The translations under genes were made by a program, and so were the position numbers. A DNA stretch of 64,000 bases. It comes from Peribacillus saganii (lineage in GTDB: Bacteria; Bacillota; Bacilli; Bacillales; DSM-1321). The DNA is taken from assembly GCF_003429095.1 (NCBI RefSeq), contig NZ_QVTE01000043.1:62001-126000 (forward strand), given 5' to 3'. Below, piece after piece: positions 37,203 through 46,135 of the stretch (position 1 is its first letter; the number at the start of each line of letters is the position of its first letter). The notes beneath the pieces were generated by a model. The model worked only from the letters and a program-made list of their open reading frames with translations, made no database searches and was not told the DNA's origin.

Positions 37203-37302
37203 TGTCTACTGCAAATCCTTTACTTAAATTGCGGACTCTGTGTTCACTTTTATTTGTTTAAATCCCTTTTGAGGGAGGTTTGCAGTGGAGCTGTTAAAAT
37301 AT

Positions 37303-37356
37303 TAAAAAAAAAGCACGCTTCTGATTTTCAATTAATTATCCAGAAGATGCTTTTTT
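37303..37356 (-). terminator. Likely terminator of the thiazole operon
   Basis: Imperfect hairpin AAGCACGCTTCTG / CAGAAGATGCTT with A-run and T-run at its ends, 100 bases past thiF. Confidence 0.55.
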
Positions 37357-37455
37357 CATTAATCACTAACGCATCTGTTGTTGTACAATAGGTGTGAGTA
37401 TTAATTTATTTTTGTAGTGATTTGGGCGGAAAAAACTTGATGTAAAGTACAGTTT

Positions 37456-38469
37456 CTAACTAATTATCCTGTTGTAAATAGATCTCGCTTTGGAGGGTTC
37501 ATTGGTTCCATGGATTAATGCACGTCCATCCTGAAATAAGACAATTCGATGATTTTCAAACGAGCATGACAGTAAATAAGGATTAACTATCAAATCACTT
37601 ACTAATCCCCTTAAACTTAGTGATAAGTCAGTCAGCGACAGTGTACGAGAAGCGCCCGGCCGAATCTGAACAGCATCTCGGCCGCACAAAACGGCTGTTT
37701 TTGTTTGGTATTCAAACGTTAAATAAGGATATGCGGGCTCGGTTCCGCATGTCTGGCAATTTGCTTTTTTTAACCGACTAACATTTATTTCAGCATTTTC
37801 ATTCTTCCATACGTCAAAAGACTGCACGGATGCCGTTAGCTTATGTCCTGTAAGGAGTTTCAATACAGAAGTGACCTGATACCCAGCCACAATCTGTATC
37901 GCCGGGCTAATTACACCTGCAGTATCACATGTCATGCCCTGGGCTGGCAAATGATGTAACAAACAATGAAGACACGGAGATTCACCGGGAATAACAGGAA
38001 AAGTCAGGCCATAGCTTCCCACGCATGCTGCGAATATAAAAGGAATATTTTGTTTTACAGCCGCATCATTTATAACCATTCTTGTTTCAAAGTTGTCCGT
38101 AGCATCTACAATTACTGATTTTCCTTTTATTAACTCTTCTATATTAAGACCGTTAATGTCAGCAATCAGGCTATTGATGATAATCTCGGAATTGATTTGC
38201 TGAAGACGCATTTTAGCTGCAATGGCTTTTGGCAGTTTCTTTTTTGCATCTTCTTCAGTATACAATTGCTGTCTTTGCAAATTGCTCCATTCAACATAAT
38301 CACGATCAACGATTGTAATATTACCGATTCCTGCTCTGGCAAGCATTTCTGCGCTAGCCGAACCAAGCGCACCAGCTCCTATTATTAGTACTTTGGCGTT
38401 CTGAAGCTTTACTTGCCCTTCTTTTCCAATTGGCGCGAATAATTCCTGCCTTGAATATCGTCTAGTCAA
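37456..38469 (-). CDS. thiF: ThiF/MoeB-family adenylyltransferase for ThiS
   Basis: 337 residues. The nucleotide-binding motif [19 protein letters not shown], the RxxR-like ATP residues NLQRQQLY, the Asp/Thr-rich [11 protein letters not shown], and zinc cysteines (CLHCLLHH and CQTCGT) are the ThiF/MoeB set. It adenylates the ThiS C-terminal glycine before sulfur transfer. The C-terminal 80 residues beyond the zinc site are an extra segment without a recognisable rhodanese Cys. Overlaps thiG by four bases; last gene of the TPP-riboswitch operon. Confidence 0.93.
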   Translation of the reverse strand: MTRRYSRQELFAPIGKEGQVKLQNAKVLIIGAGALGSASAEMLARAGIGNITIVDRDYVEWSNLQRQQLYTEEDAKKKLPKAIAAKMRLQQINSEIIINSLIADINGLNIEELIKGKSVIVDATDNFETRMVINDAAVKQNIPFIFAACVGSYGLTFPVIPGESPCLHCLLHHLPAQGMTCDTAGVISPAIQIVAGYQVTSVLKLLTGHKLTASVQSFDVWKNENAEINVSRLKKANCQTCGTEPAYPYLTFEYQTKTAVLCGRDAVQIRPGASRTLSLTDLSLSLRGLVSDLIVNPYLLSCSFENHRIVLFQDGRALIHGTNEPSKARSIYNRIIS

Positions 38470-39233
38470 GATGTGACCATCCCAGTTAATGGACTGCTTG
38501 CTACTGCATAATTCTTTTCATCAATTCTTCCCGCTTCATAACCAAGTCGCCCAGCTTCAATCGCCATCTTCATTGCAACAGCCATTTTTACAGGGTCTTT
38601 TGCGCCGGAGACAGCCGTATTTAGCAAAACACCATCTGCTCCAAGCTCCATGGCAAAGGCTGCATCTTTTGGAGATCCAATGCCGGCGTCAATTATCACA
38701 GGAACCGATGATTGCTCGATGATAAACTTCAAATTCATAGGATTTAAAATTCCCTTACCAGAGCCAATTGGTGAAGCTCCAGGCATAATGGCATGCACTC
38801 CGAGTTCCTCAAGCCGTTTTGCTAATACAACATCATCTGATGTGTAAGGCAAAACGATAAACCCTTCCGCCAATAACATTTCCGATGCTTTTAATGTTTC
38901 TACCGGGTCTGGCAAGAGTGATTTATTGCAGCCGATCACCTCAACTTTGATCATATCGCATAAACCTGAAGCCTTTGCTAGCCTCGCAATTCGAACTGCT
39001 TCTTCTGCTGTCTTTGCACCTGCTGTATTGGGAAGAAGTTTATATTTTGATAGATCCAGCTGTTCAAGAAAGTTAGGCTGGGAATCTTCAAAAATATTCA
39101 TTCTTCTTACTGCGAATGTTAATATCTCAGTACCTGATACTGCAACAGCTTCCTTCTGAATTTCAAATGAGGGATATTTTCCTGTCCCAAGAAGCAAACG
39201 TGAATTAAAGGTTTGATCTGCAATTTTTAACAT
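38466..39233 (-). CDS. thiG: Thiazole synthase ThiG
   Basis: 255 residues, full length. Landmarks: [105 protein letters not shown] (TIM-barrel phosphate loops; shown as landmarks). It joins deoxyxylulose phosphate, ThiS thiocarboxylate and dehydroglycine into the thiazole. Two bases after thiS. Confidence 0.96.
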   Translation of the reverse strand: MLKIADQTFNSRLLLGTGKYPSFEIQKEAVAVSGTEILTFAVRRMNIFEDSQPNFLEQLDLSKYKLLPNTAGAKTAEEAVRIARLAKASGLCDMIKVEVIGCNKSLLPDPVETLKASEMLLAEGFIVLPYTSDDVVLAKRLEELGVHAIMPGASPIGSGKGILNPMNLKFIIEQSSVPVIIDAGIGSPKDAAFAMELGADGVLLNTAVSGAKDPVKMAVAMKMAIEAGRLGYEAGRIDEKNYAVASSPLTGMVTS

Positions 39234-39235
39234 AA

Positions 39236-39439
39236 TTATCCTCCTCCTACAAAATGAATCAGTTCTACAATATCTCCATCTGATAAAGTTAACGAAGAGT
39301 ATTGTTCCTTTAAGGTAATTTGTTGGTTGATTTCGACAATGACAATTCGATCTTCTAAATCATAATAGTTTAGCAAATTATGAATGGTTTGAACGTCATC
39401 CGGCAATTCAACTTTCCTTCCATTAATTCGTATGGTCAT
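39236..39439 (-). CDS. thiS: Sulfur carrier protein ThiS
   Basis: 67 residues, ubiquitin-like fold, ending in the required C-terminal Gly-Gly (LIHFVGGG). Start has GGAGG upstream. Sits between thiO and thiG as in B. subtilis. Confidence 0.95.
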   Translation of the reverse strand: MTIRINGRKVELPDDVQTIHNLLNYYDLEDRIVIVEINQQITLKEQYSSLTLSDGDIVELIHFVGGG

Positions 39440-39445
39440 TTCCTT

Positions 39446-40561
39446 TCACCTCCTTGAAAGCACAGGCTTCAAGCGGTTGATTTTAAATGCTTCAACCCAA
39501 TCTTTTCTTACCTCTTTTTGTAGAATAAGGTCCCGGATCATTTGCCCGGTAGCTGGGGCGAGCAGTATTCCATTCCGGTAATGGCCGGTTGCAAATAGGA
39601 TTCCATCTTGTTCAGGATGAGTACCGATAAAAGGCCTTTGATCAAAGGTTTGCGGACGTAGGCCGGCCCAATAAGAATCCAACCTCAAATCTGTAATAGT
39701 AGGAAGGATTGATTTTGCCTTTGCAATTAATTGCTCAACACCGCCTAATGTCGGTGCTTCATTCCAATCATTTTCAATCATAGTTGCTCCAATGACGAGC
39801 TTTCCGTTTTTTCTTGGCATAATGTAGTTGTGATCATGGAATAAGGTATGCTTCAAAGGTACACCATCATTAAATACGGAAATACACTCACCTTTAACTG
39901 GCACGAGCTTTTGTTCTAGTCCAAGGTTTTGAAAGAAAGTACTGCTCCAAACTCCATTTGCTACTACAACAAGATTGGAGTCAAAACTTCCTTTCGTTGT
40001 TTTTATTACATAGCTACTGTCTTTCTTATGCATATCTAGTACATTAGTGAATTCAAAAACGGAAGCTCCCAGCATTTGAGCACTTTTACTAAAACTTTTG
40101 CATACAGATAAAGGCAATACATGGACATCGTCACGAATGTAGGCAGCTCCCATAACGTTTGATGTAATACAAGGTTCGCTTTTCCTTACTTTATCAGCAT
40201 CAAACCAGTCCACAGTAGGTAGCGAGATTGTTGGGAGAAGCTGCATTTTGTCAGATTCTGAGAAGGCTAGCTTATAAATGCCTCCATGGGTTAGCCCAAT
40301 GTCAATACCGCTGATTTCCTTTAATTCTTCTTGAAGGTGAAGATAAGCAAGCTGACTGCTCCTCGCAAATGGATAAAATAGGTTAAGATCATCACATTCC
40401 GAGTGGGCACCGAGCATTCCGGCCGCTGCACTAGTCGCTTTCCCTCCAATCTGCTGACTTTCAAATACAGCTACATCCAATTTCTCTTTGGCCAAATAAT
40501 AAGCAATCGAACAGCCGATTATGCCTCCGCCAATTATTGCTACATCAAAAGTTTTTTTCAT
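39446..40561 (-). CDS. thiO: Glycine oxidase ThiO
   Basis: 371 residues. N-terminal FAD motif AIIGGGIIGCSIAYYLAKE, a second GKATSAAAGMLGAH motif typical of ThiO, and the C-terminal FATGHYRNGILLAPATG. It oxidises glycine to the imine needed by ThiG. Overlaps tenI by 17 bases. Confidence 0.95.
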   Translation of the reverse strand: MKKTFDVAIIGGGIIGCSIAYYLAKEKLDVAVFESQQIGGKATSAAAGMLGAHSECDDLNLFYPFARSSQLAYLHLQEELKEISGIDIGLTHGGIYKLAFSESDKMQLLPTISLPTVDWFDADKVRKSEPCITSNVMGAAYIRDDVHVLPLSVCKSFSKSAQMLGASVFEFTNVLDMHKKDSSYVIKTTKGSFDSNLVVVANGVWSSTFFQNLGLEQKLVPVKGECISVFNDGVPLKHTLFHDHNYIMPRKNGKLVIGATMIENDWNEAPTLGGVEQLIAKAKSILPTITDLRLDSYWAGLRPQTFDQRPFIGTHPEQDGILFATGHYRNGILLAPATGQMIRDLILQKEVRKDWVEAFKINRLKPVLSRR

Positions 40562-41162
40562 TTTTCTCCCCCAAACATATTTCTAATAACCGCTCCGCAG
40601 CAGCAGCCGGATTGTCCGCTGAAAATATTCCTGACATTATGGCAATGCCATCTGCTTTTGTTTGGTGTATTTCTTTTATCCGAGCAGGTGTAATGCCACC
40701 AATCGCATAAACAGGTATTTGAAGGGTCTTTTTTATCTTAGTTAGTTCAGAAGTTCCTCTCGGAGGTTTCCCTTTTTTGCTGTTTGTCTCAAACACATGC
40801 CCGTATAAAACATAATCAGCACCATCATCTTTTGCTTCCCTTGCTTCTTCAAAAGAATGGACTGAACGGCCAATCCTTAGGTAAGGGAACTTGGCTCGTA
40901 CCATCTTGACAGGAAGACCATGTCCTGGAAGGTGTACTGTAGGGATATTTTTGTCGCATGCAATATCTAGGCGGTCATTGATGACCATTTTCGCCATATC
41001 AACTTTCCCATTTTCTAGCAGTTTAAGTAATGACATTAGTTCAGCGCTCGTTTTTGATTTTTCACGGATATGTATAAAATCGACTATATCTTTTATTTGA
41101 ATAATCATCGAAGCCAGCTTGCAAACAGAATGCCGGTCATCAGTCACAGCAAGAAGTTTCAA
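40545..41162 (-). CDS. tenI: Thiazole tautomerase TenI
   Basis: 205 residues. ThiE-like TIM barrel with TenI features: HLPGHGLPVK, YVLYGHVFETNSKKGKPPRG, and YAIGGITPARI. In B. subtilis TenI aromatises the ThiG product. First gene after the TPP riboswitch. tenA, which precedes it in B. subtilis, is absent, and thiD is absent after thiF. Confidence 0.92.
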   Translation of the reverse strand: MKLLAVTDDRHSVCKLASMIIQIKDIVDFIHIREKSKTSAELMSLLKLLENGKVDMAKMVINDRLDIACDKNIPTVHLPGHGLPVKMVRAKFPYLRIGRSVHSFEEAREAKDDGADYVLYGHVFETNSKKGKPPRGTSELTKIKKTLQIPVYAIGGITPARIKEIHQTKADGIAIMSGIFSADNPAAAAERLLEICLGEKNEKNF

Positions 41163-41215
41163 TAATTTCTCCCCTTCATGTCGAACTTAAAAATCTTCTC
41201 AGTGATTTAGCAACA

Positions 41216-41250
41216 AAAGAAAAACCACTTTCCAATTATGGAAAGTGGTT
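41216..41250 (-). terminator. Riboswitch-controlled terminator
   Basis: ACCACTTTCC / GGAAAGTGGT perfect 10-bp stem followed on the minus strand by TTTTTCTTTT. The 3' end of the TPP aptamer (GGAAGTGG) can pair with the terminator arm CCACTTTCC, giving a switch between two folds. Confidence 0.9.
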
Positions 41251-41285
41251 ATTGTCACGTGCATAAATTTAACACAAAAACAATA

Positions 41286-41382
41286 CACCACTTCCCTCCG
41301 CAGGTACGAGCCTGTTCAGGTTATGAGGGTTTCAAAGTAATTACTTTTTTCTCAGCCCTTATCAAGGGATCCCCTAGTGAGT
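41286..41382 (-). ncRNA. TPP riboswitch aptamer (thi box)
   Basis: The minus strand has the thi-box core in order: CTAGGGG, AGGGCTGAGA, ACCCT, AACCTGAACAGG, ACCTGCG, GGAAGTG. It lies 124 bases upstream of tenI and is followed by a terminator, so TPP should stop transcription. Confidence 0.95.
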
Positions 41383-41420
41383 TTTTAATATTGAATTGTT
41401 AGATTATTTTGATTATATAT

Positions 41421-41448
41421 ATCATAGCACTAAAAATAAAATGTACAA
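41421..41448 (-). promoter_or_regulatory. Sigma-A promoter of the thiazole operon
   Basis: Minus strand TTGTAC, 16-base spacer, TATGAT, about 40 bases before the aptamer. Confidence 0.55.
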
Positions 41449-41506
41449 GAGTAAGTTTTAAACTTTTCACCGCAAATCGTTCAATCATGTTTAACAATTA
41501 TACAGT

Positions 41507-41950
41507 TTAATTTCTTATTCTTGCTCTCTTAAGCATCAAATCCACAAACTTCTGGGAGCGAGGAGCATCTTGGGTTTGCGGCAGCAGTTCAACTTTTAAT
41601 GTTACAGCTAAATTTGTGTGAACGTATAGCATGTCCCTAAACAGGTCAACTGCGCCACAAAAATTAGGAAAAAAGCTATCCCCTGTTCCAAAAACAGCTG
41701 TAGTAATGTCCTTTCTATTTAGTGATTGAACCTCCTTATAAAGCTGCAGCATTTCCTTTGGAATTTCCCCATTCCCCCATGTGTATGTACCAATGGCTAT
41801 TGCCTGATATTGAGTTAGAAGAGATATTGGAAACTCTTCTATCCTAAAAATGGCTGTCTCGACTGATCTTTCGAGAAAAATTTGATATAGATTCTCTGCT
41901 AATTCCCTGGTGTTTCCGGTTATTGAAGTGTAAACAATGGCAGCCTTCAT
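41507..41950 (-). CDS. Flavodoxin in the ribonucleotide reductase operon
   Basis: 147 residues. FMN phosphate loop YTSITGNTREL, and ring-binding loops GTYTWGNGEIPKE and FGTGDSFFPNFCGA are standard flavodoxin. It is four bases downstream of nrdB, so translationally linked. Flavodoxins reduce or assemble the metallocofactor of class I reductases (NrdI in class Ib; a generic flavodoxin here), so it is probably the electron donor for the beta subunit. Confidence 0.9.
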   Translation of the reverse strand: MKAAIVYTSITGNTRELAENLYQIFLERSVETAIFRIEEFPISLLTQYQAIAIGTYTWGNGEIPKEMLQLYKEVQSLNRKDITTAVFGTGDSFFPNFCGAVDLFRDMLYVHTNLAVTLKVELLPQTQDAPRSQKFVDLMLKRARIRN

Positions 41951-41953
41951 GTT

Positions 41954-43000
41954 TTACAATTCATCAAATCCATTAGATTGTGAGACTTTCGAATAGGTTC
42001 TTGATTTTTGTTCAAAGAAATCGGACTTTGTTTCATTCATCATTTCATCACCAAACACTTGTATCCAAGGCATTGGATTTTTTCTTTCTTCATAAAGATT
42101 TTTCAGGCCAAGCTGTCTCAATCGCTTGTTTGCAAGATATTCGACATAACCTTCAAATTCATCCAAATCAATGCCATTTATATCGGCTAAAATGTAATGA
42201 GCCCACTCTTTTTCAAGTTGAACAGCCTTATTTATAGTTTGATATACATATTCAATATTCTCATCTGTATGAAGATCAGGATTCTCGGTTAAGAGAATGC
42301 GGATAAACTGGGCAATAAAGTAGGCATGCTGCATTTCATCCCGTTGAATATAGCTGATCATTGTACTTGTTTTAAGCATCTTTTGCTGACGTGCCAGGTG
42401 GTAGAAAAAAGCAAAACCAGCATAAAAATAAATTCCTTCCAGATTAATAGAGTTCACACATAACCTAAATAACGACTGCTGGGTGGGGTATTGTCTAAAT
42501 TCCTCATACGCATCTAATATGAATTTATTTCGCTTCCATACAATTGGATCATTTTTGGCCTGATTAAACCGATTATTTTGCTGATCTAAAGGTATGAGCG
42601 AGCTTAGTATATAAGAATAGGATTCATTATGGACGGCTTCTTGCTGGGAAATAACCGCAAAAATAGCTTTGAAGCTAGAGTCTGTCACATAATCCATCAC
42701 TTGGCTCATTGTCGGCGTTTGCAGGCTGTCAAGTGAAGCAAGCTGTGTATTGATACGCAAGAATACATCTTGCTCTTGTTCACTAAGAGAATCCCATTGC
42801 TTAATATCGTCCTGCATATTAATTTCCTGAGCCTTCCAAAAGTTGGATAGCAGCGTTTGATACAAATCATACATTTGGGGGTATGCGATATCGTTCCAGT
42901 TAAGAATACCTGAAGACTTTCCATTGATAATTCCAGTAGATTTATTTGGAGAATCAGGGTTTAGCAGCTTAATTTTGGATAATGGTATCTGTTTCAACAA
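41954..43000 (-). CDS. nrdB: Class I ribonucleotide reductase, beta subunit
   Basis: 348 residues from TTG 43000, chosen because GAGGAGG lies 8 bases upstream; a longer frame from TTG 43057 would overlap nrdA by 29 bases and would contain that site. Metal-site motifs: EAVHNESY (Glu, His and, four residues on, the candidate radical Tyr) and RDEMQHAYF (Glu, His). The C-terminal tail that docks to the alpha subunit is present (SQSNGFDEL). It makes the radical used by NrdA to reduce ribonucleotides. Confidence 0.92.
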   Translation of the reverse strand: MLKQIPLSKIKLLNPDSPNKSTGIINGKSSGILNWNDIAYPQMYDLYQTLLSNFWKAQEINMQDDIKQWDSLSEQEQDVFLRINTQLASLDSLQTPTMSQVMDYVTDSSFKAIFAVISQQEAVHNESYSYILSSLIPLDQQNNRFNQAKNDPIVWKRNKFILDAYEEFRQYPTQQSLFRLCVNSINLEGIYFYAGFAFFYHLARQQKMLKTSTMISYIQRDEMQHAYFIAQFIRILLTENPDLHTDENIEYVYQTINKAVQLEKEWAHYILADINGIDLDEFEGYVEYLANKRLRQLGLKNLYEERKNPMPWIQVFGDEMMNETKSDFFEQKSRTYSKVSQSNGFDEL

Positions 43001-43028
43001 GATAAAAACCTCCTCATCTTCTAATCCA

Positions 43029-45317
43029 CTAGCTATGGCACGCTTCACATTCTTCAATTTCAGATTGAGAAGTGCTTCTTACATAGTAGGTCGTTTTTAA
43101 TCCTTGTCTCCATGCTTCCATATGAAGATTTAATAAGTCTTTTGCTTTAATATCATGACGCACGTAGATGTTAAAGCTAATCGATTGGTCTATGTGGCGC
43201 TGGCGGGCTGCGTTTTGCCGAATACTCCAAGTCTGATCTAATACATGTCTAGAACGGCGATAATAGTTGTAAGTGTTATGATCCAAATCCGGTGCTGTTA
43301 CTTTAAATTTGAAGTTCTTCTTCTCCTCTGCATATTCGACAGCATATAAAGGATCGATCCCATCTGTAGAGCCGCCAATCTTTGCTGTTGATGAGTTTGG
43401 AGCAATAGCCATCATCCATCCATTTCGCACACCGTATTTTGAAATATCTTCCTTCAATTGAATCCAACGGGGAGTTTTGTACCCTTTGCGCTCAAAGTAA
43501 TGGCCAGTTTGCCATTCAGATCCTTTACATTTACTATAGGCTCCTTTTTCCTTCGCTATTTCCATCGATGAATTTATTGTATAGTAAGCAATGTCCTCGT
43601 ATAATTGATCAGCATATGAAACAGCTTCATCAGATTCCCAGAATATCCCTTCCAATGCAAGAAGGTGGTGCCAGCCAAACGTACCTAAGCCGACTGCCCG
43701 ATATTTTTTGTTCGTCACTTCTGCTTGTCCAACTGAAATTGAATTTAAGTCAATGACATTATCCAGCATCCTCATCTGGATAGGAATCAATCGTTCCAAT
43801 ACATTTTCTTTTACAGCTTTCGGCAGATTAATCGATGATAGATTACATACAACAAAATCTCCAGGCTGACGTACAATTACAATATTTCCCTCTTCATCCA
43901 TAAATTCTTTAACAATATGAGTTGCAGACATGTTTTGCGTAATCTCAGTACATAAATTGCTGCAAAATATCGATGTACGCCCTTGGCCTTTTCCCATCAA
44001 ATGTTTGTTAGGATTTTGCCGATTTACCTCATCTCGATAAAACATATAGGGGGTCCCTGTTTCTAATTGAGAAATCATAATCCTTGACATGATATCCATT
44101 GCCCGATACGTTTTTCGCGGCAGAAGAGGGTTTTTTACAGCTTCTTGATACTTTTCCGTAAAGAAGTGTTGATCAAACTCATCATAAAAATCCTCCAGGC
44201 CAAGTGGCGAACCATTTTCATCCTTCCACCCCATCATTTGTTTTACTTGGTGTGGACAAAAGGTATGCCATTCTCCAACACTTCTGCCATTCTCATCGAC
44301 TTCCTCCAGCTTCTTCATAAATAGGTCAGGAATTGAAACTCCTGTAAAAATATCATGTGCTTTTCGCCGTTCATCTCCATTGTTCGTCTTTAGGTCCAAA
44401 AAACCATTCATAATGTCCTTATGGAATACATCTAAATAAACGGCTACTGCTCCCTGTCTTTGTCCAAGCTGGTCGACACTTACCGCCGTATCGTTTATAA
44501 GCCGGATCCACGGTACCACACCGGACGAATTTCCTTTGAATTTTTTAATATCTGATCCTAAAGCTCGTACTTTACCAAGGTAAACGCCTATCCCGCCCCC
44601 ATCTTTACTCAATCTGGCAATATCCCAATTATTTAAATAAATTCCATCTAAAGAATCTTCTACTGTATTAATAAAACATGACGAAAGCTGTCCGAAGCTT
44701 TTCCCCGCATTTGATAGAGTAGGTGTAGCAACAGTCATATACAGGTTGCTCAATGACCAATATGCCTCTTTTATTAATGATAAACGTTTATCCTTTTGTT
44801 CTTTTCTCATCAAGGTCATGGCAATGATCATAAAACGTTCTTGAGGCAATTCGTAAAGGTTGCCTTCGTAATCTTTAGCCAGGTATCGATCTGCTAACAA
44901 AAATAACCCTATGTAATTAAATAAATGGTCTCTCTCAGGAACAATTTCAGCACCTAATATTTCAATTTCTTCCTTTGTGTAATTATTCAATAGATCCTCT
45001 GAATATATCCCTATGCTAGTTAATGCGGCAATAAGTGAATATAGATCCCCATATTTACGTCCTTGCTCATATCCTCTGATCTTTGAAACATTATGATATA
45101 GCTCTGTTAAATATAGATTAGCCGCAAGGAAGGTCCAATTTGGCTCTTCCATTGAAATTTGATTTAATGCATAAAGAAGGGATTGCTCATATCTGGAAGA
45201 TTCCTCTAGTCCGGATATCTTTTTACAAATGTTGGTCGTGTCAAGATTATATTTCTCAGATGCTCTTTTAATGGCTGCCGAAACAGAATCCATCTCTGAA
45301 CGAAATTGAACGGTCAT
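43029..45317 (-). CDS. nrdA: Class I ribonucleotide reductase, alpha subunit
   Basis: 762 residues from ATG 45317 (AAAGGAG eight bases upstream; an ATG two codons earlier is too close). Active-site residues are visible: SSCFINTVEDSLDG (first cysteine), NLCTEI (Asn-Cys-Glu radical site), and VVCNLSSINL (second cysteine). The C-terminal redox pair is CEACHS. No full N-terminal ATP-cone is seen, so overall activity control by dATP may be absent. Preceded by a cobalamin riboswitch and terminator. Confidence 0.94.
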   Translation of the reverse strand: MTVQFRSEMDSVSAAIKRASEKYNLDTTNICKKISGLEESSRYEQSLLYALNQISMEEPNWTFLAANLYLTELYHNVSKIRGYEQGRKYGDLYSLIAALTSIGIYSEDLLNNYTKEEIEILGAEIVPERDHLFNYIGLFLLADRYLAKDYEGNLYELPQERFMIIAMTLMRKEQKDKRLSLIKEAYWSLSNLYMTVATPTLSNAGKSFGQLSSCFINTVEDSLDGIYLNNWDIARLSKDGGGIGVYLGKVRALGSDIKKFKGNSSGVVPWIRLINDTAVSVDQLGQRQGAVAVYLDVFHKDIMNGFLDLKTNNGDERRKAHDIFTGVSIPDLFMKKLEEVDENGRSVGEWHTFCPHQVKQMMGWKDENGSPLGLEDFYDEFDQHFFTEKYQEAVKNPLLPRKTYRAMDIMSRIMISQLETGTPYMFYRDEVNRQNPNKHLMGKGQGRTSIFCSNLCTEITQNMSATHIVKEFMDEEGNIVIVRQPGDFVVCNLSSINLPKAVKENVLERLIPIQMRMLDNVIDLNSISVGQAEVTNKKYRAVGLGTFGWHHLLALEGIFWESDEAVSYADQLYEDIAYYTINSSMEIAKEKGAYSKCKGSEWQTGHYFERKGYKTPRWIQLKEDISKYGVRNGWMMAIAPNSSTAKIGGSTDGIDPLYAVEYAEEKKNFKFKVTAPDLDHNTYNYYRRSRHVLDQTWSIRQNAARQRHIDQSISFNIYVRHDIKAKDLLNLHMEAWRQGLKTTYYVRSTSQSEIEECEACHS

Positions 45318-45493
45318 ATTCATTTCTCCTTTAAATACTACATATTATCAATTGCTTTGTCTTCTTTTTTGGGCTCTTAGGAATATAGCTGTTTTTTTCT
45401 TGCAGATATGTTTTCTTCCACTCCCTTTTCCTCAATTCCCTTGACCATAATTAAGCTATACATCTTCGAGAGTTTTCAGAATTCCTGAACAAC

Positions 45494-45522
45494 ACAAAAA
45501 ACCCATCATAGAAGATGGGTTC
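45494..45522 (-). terminator. Riboswitch-controlled terminator before nrdA
   Basis: ACCCATC / GATGGGT hairpin followed by TTTTTT on the minus strand, between the cobalamin riboswitch and nrdA. Confidence 0.88.
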
Positions 45523-45614
45523 AATAAACGTAGAATAATCTGTAATACAGCATTTTTCACTGTAATAGTAAGAATACCCCCGTTATATCTTCCCAGCTCC
45601 CGAAGAAGATAACA

Positions 45615-45775
45615 CGCTATAAAATGGCAGGTCTCCTGACTAATGCTTCTTCCTACTCTAATCCCTTCCCGTCCTTAGACAGTGGATATGATTATTTCGT
45701 CAGCAGTTACAGTTGCGGGTACAGTTCTGGATTTTCACCAGATTCCCTATTAAGTCTTTTCAGACACCATTATAA
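45615..45775 (-). ncRNA. Cobalamin (B12) riboswitch
   Basis: Minus strand has the B12-box AGTCAGGAGACCTGCC (45626-45641) and the 5' core GGGAATCTGGTG, AATCC, CCCGCAACTGT in the right order and spacing. These are the hallmark segments of adenosylcobalamin riboswitches. With the terminator at 45494 it should shut off nrdAB when cobalamin is plentiful. Confidence 0.95.
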
Positions 45776-45822
45776 TCGGTCATTATCTATATTTAGTATT
45801 TTTTTAACACTCCGTTACTAAA

Positions 45823-45866
45823 TATTGTATATTTTACAATATAATATACATTACCTAATTTGACAA
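45823..45866 (-). promoter_or_regulatory. Promoter of the nrd operon with overlapping inverted repeat
   Basis: Minus strand TTGTCA (45861-45866), 17-base spacer, TATATT (45839-45844), a good sigma-A promoter. An inverted repeat TATTGTA / TACAATA at 45823-45841 overlaps the -10 and start region and may be an operator; it resembles but does not exactly match the NrdR box. Confidence 0.65.
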
Positions 45867-46082
45867 CCCCTATTCAAACATCCATGTGATTTCTCTTTTT
45901 GACTTTCTATAATCATTACCGTTAAACCATTTAGATTTCAAAGCCTCGCTAAATATATATAATACTAATCTCTCAGAAACGTTGTAAAGTTTTATGAGGG
46001 GAACGGTTAAGTTACATAGGTCCGAAATCCAAAGTGGTTAATAATGAACAGGTATTCAATGCTATGATTATTAATCGAGAAA

Positions 46083-46112
46083 GAGAGCTCCCCACGAAAT
46101 ATGGAGAGCTCT
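46083..46112 (-). terminator. Terminator of the aldehyde dehydrogenase gene
   Basis: AGAGCTCCC / TGGAGAGCTCT hairpin followed by a TTTC stretch on the minus strand. Confidence 0.8.
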
Positions 46113-46135
46113 GATTTATTAATGCTCACTTTTTA

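Noticed and set aside
45624-45821. Rightward 65-codon frame with Ser/Tyr-rich product
   Set aside because: It lies exactly on the cobalamin riboswitch, antisense to it; composition reflects the RNA element.
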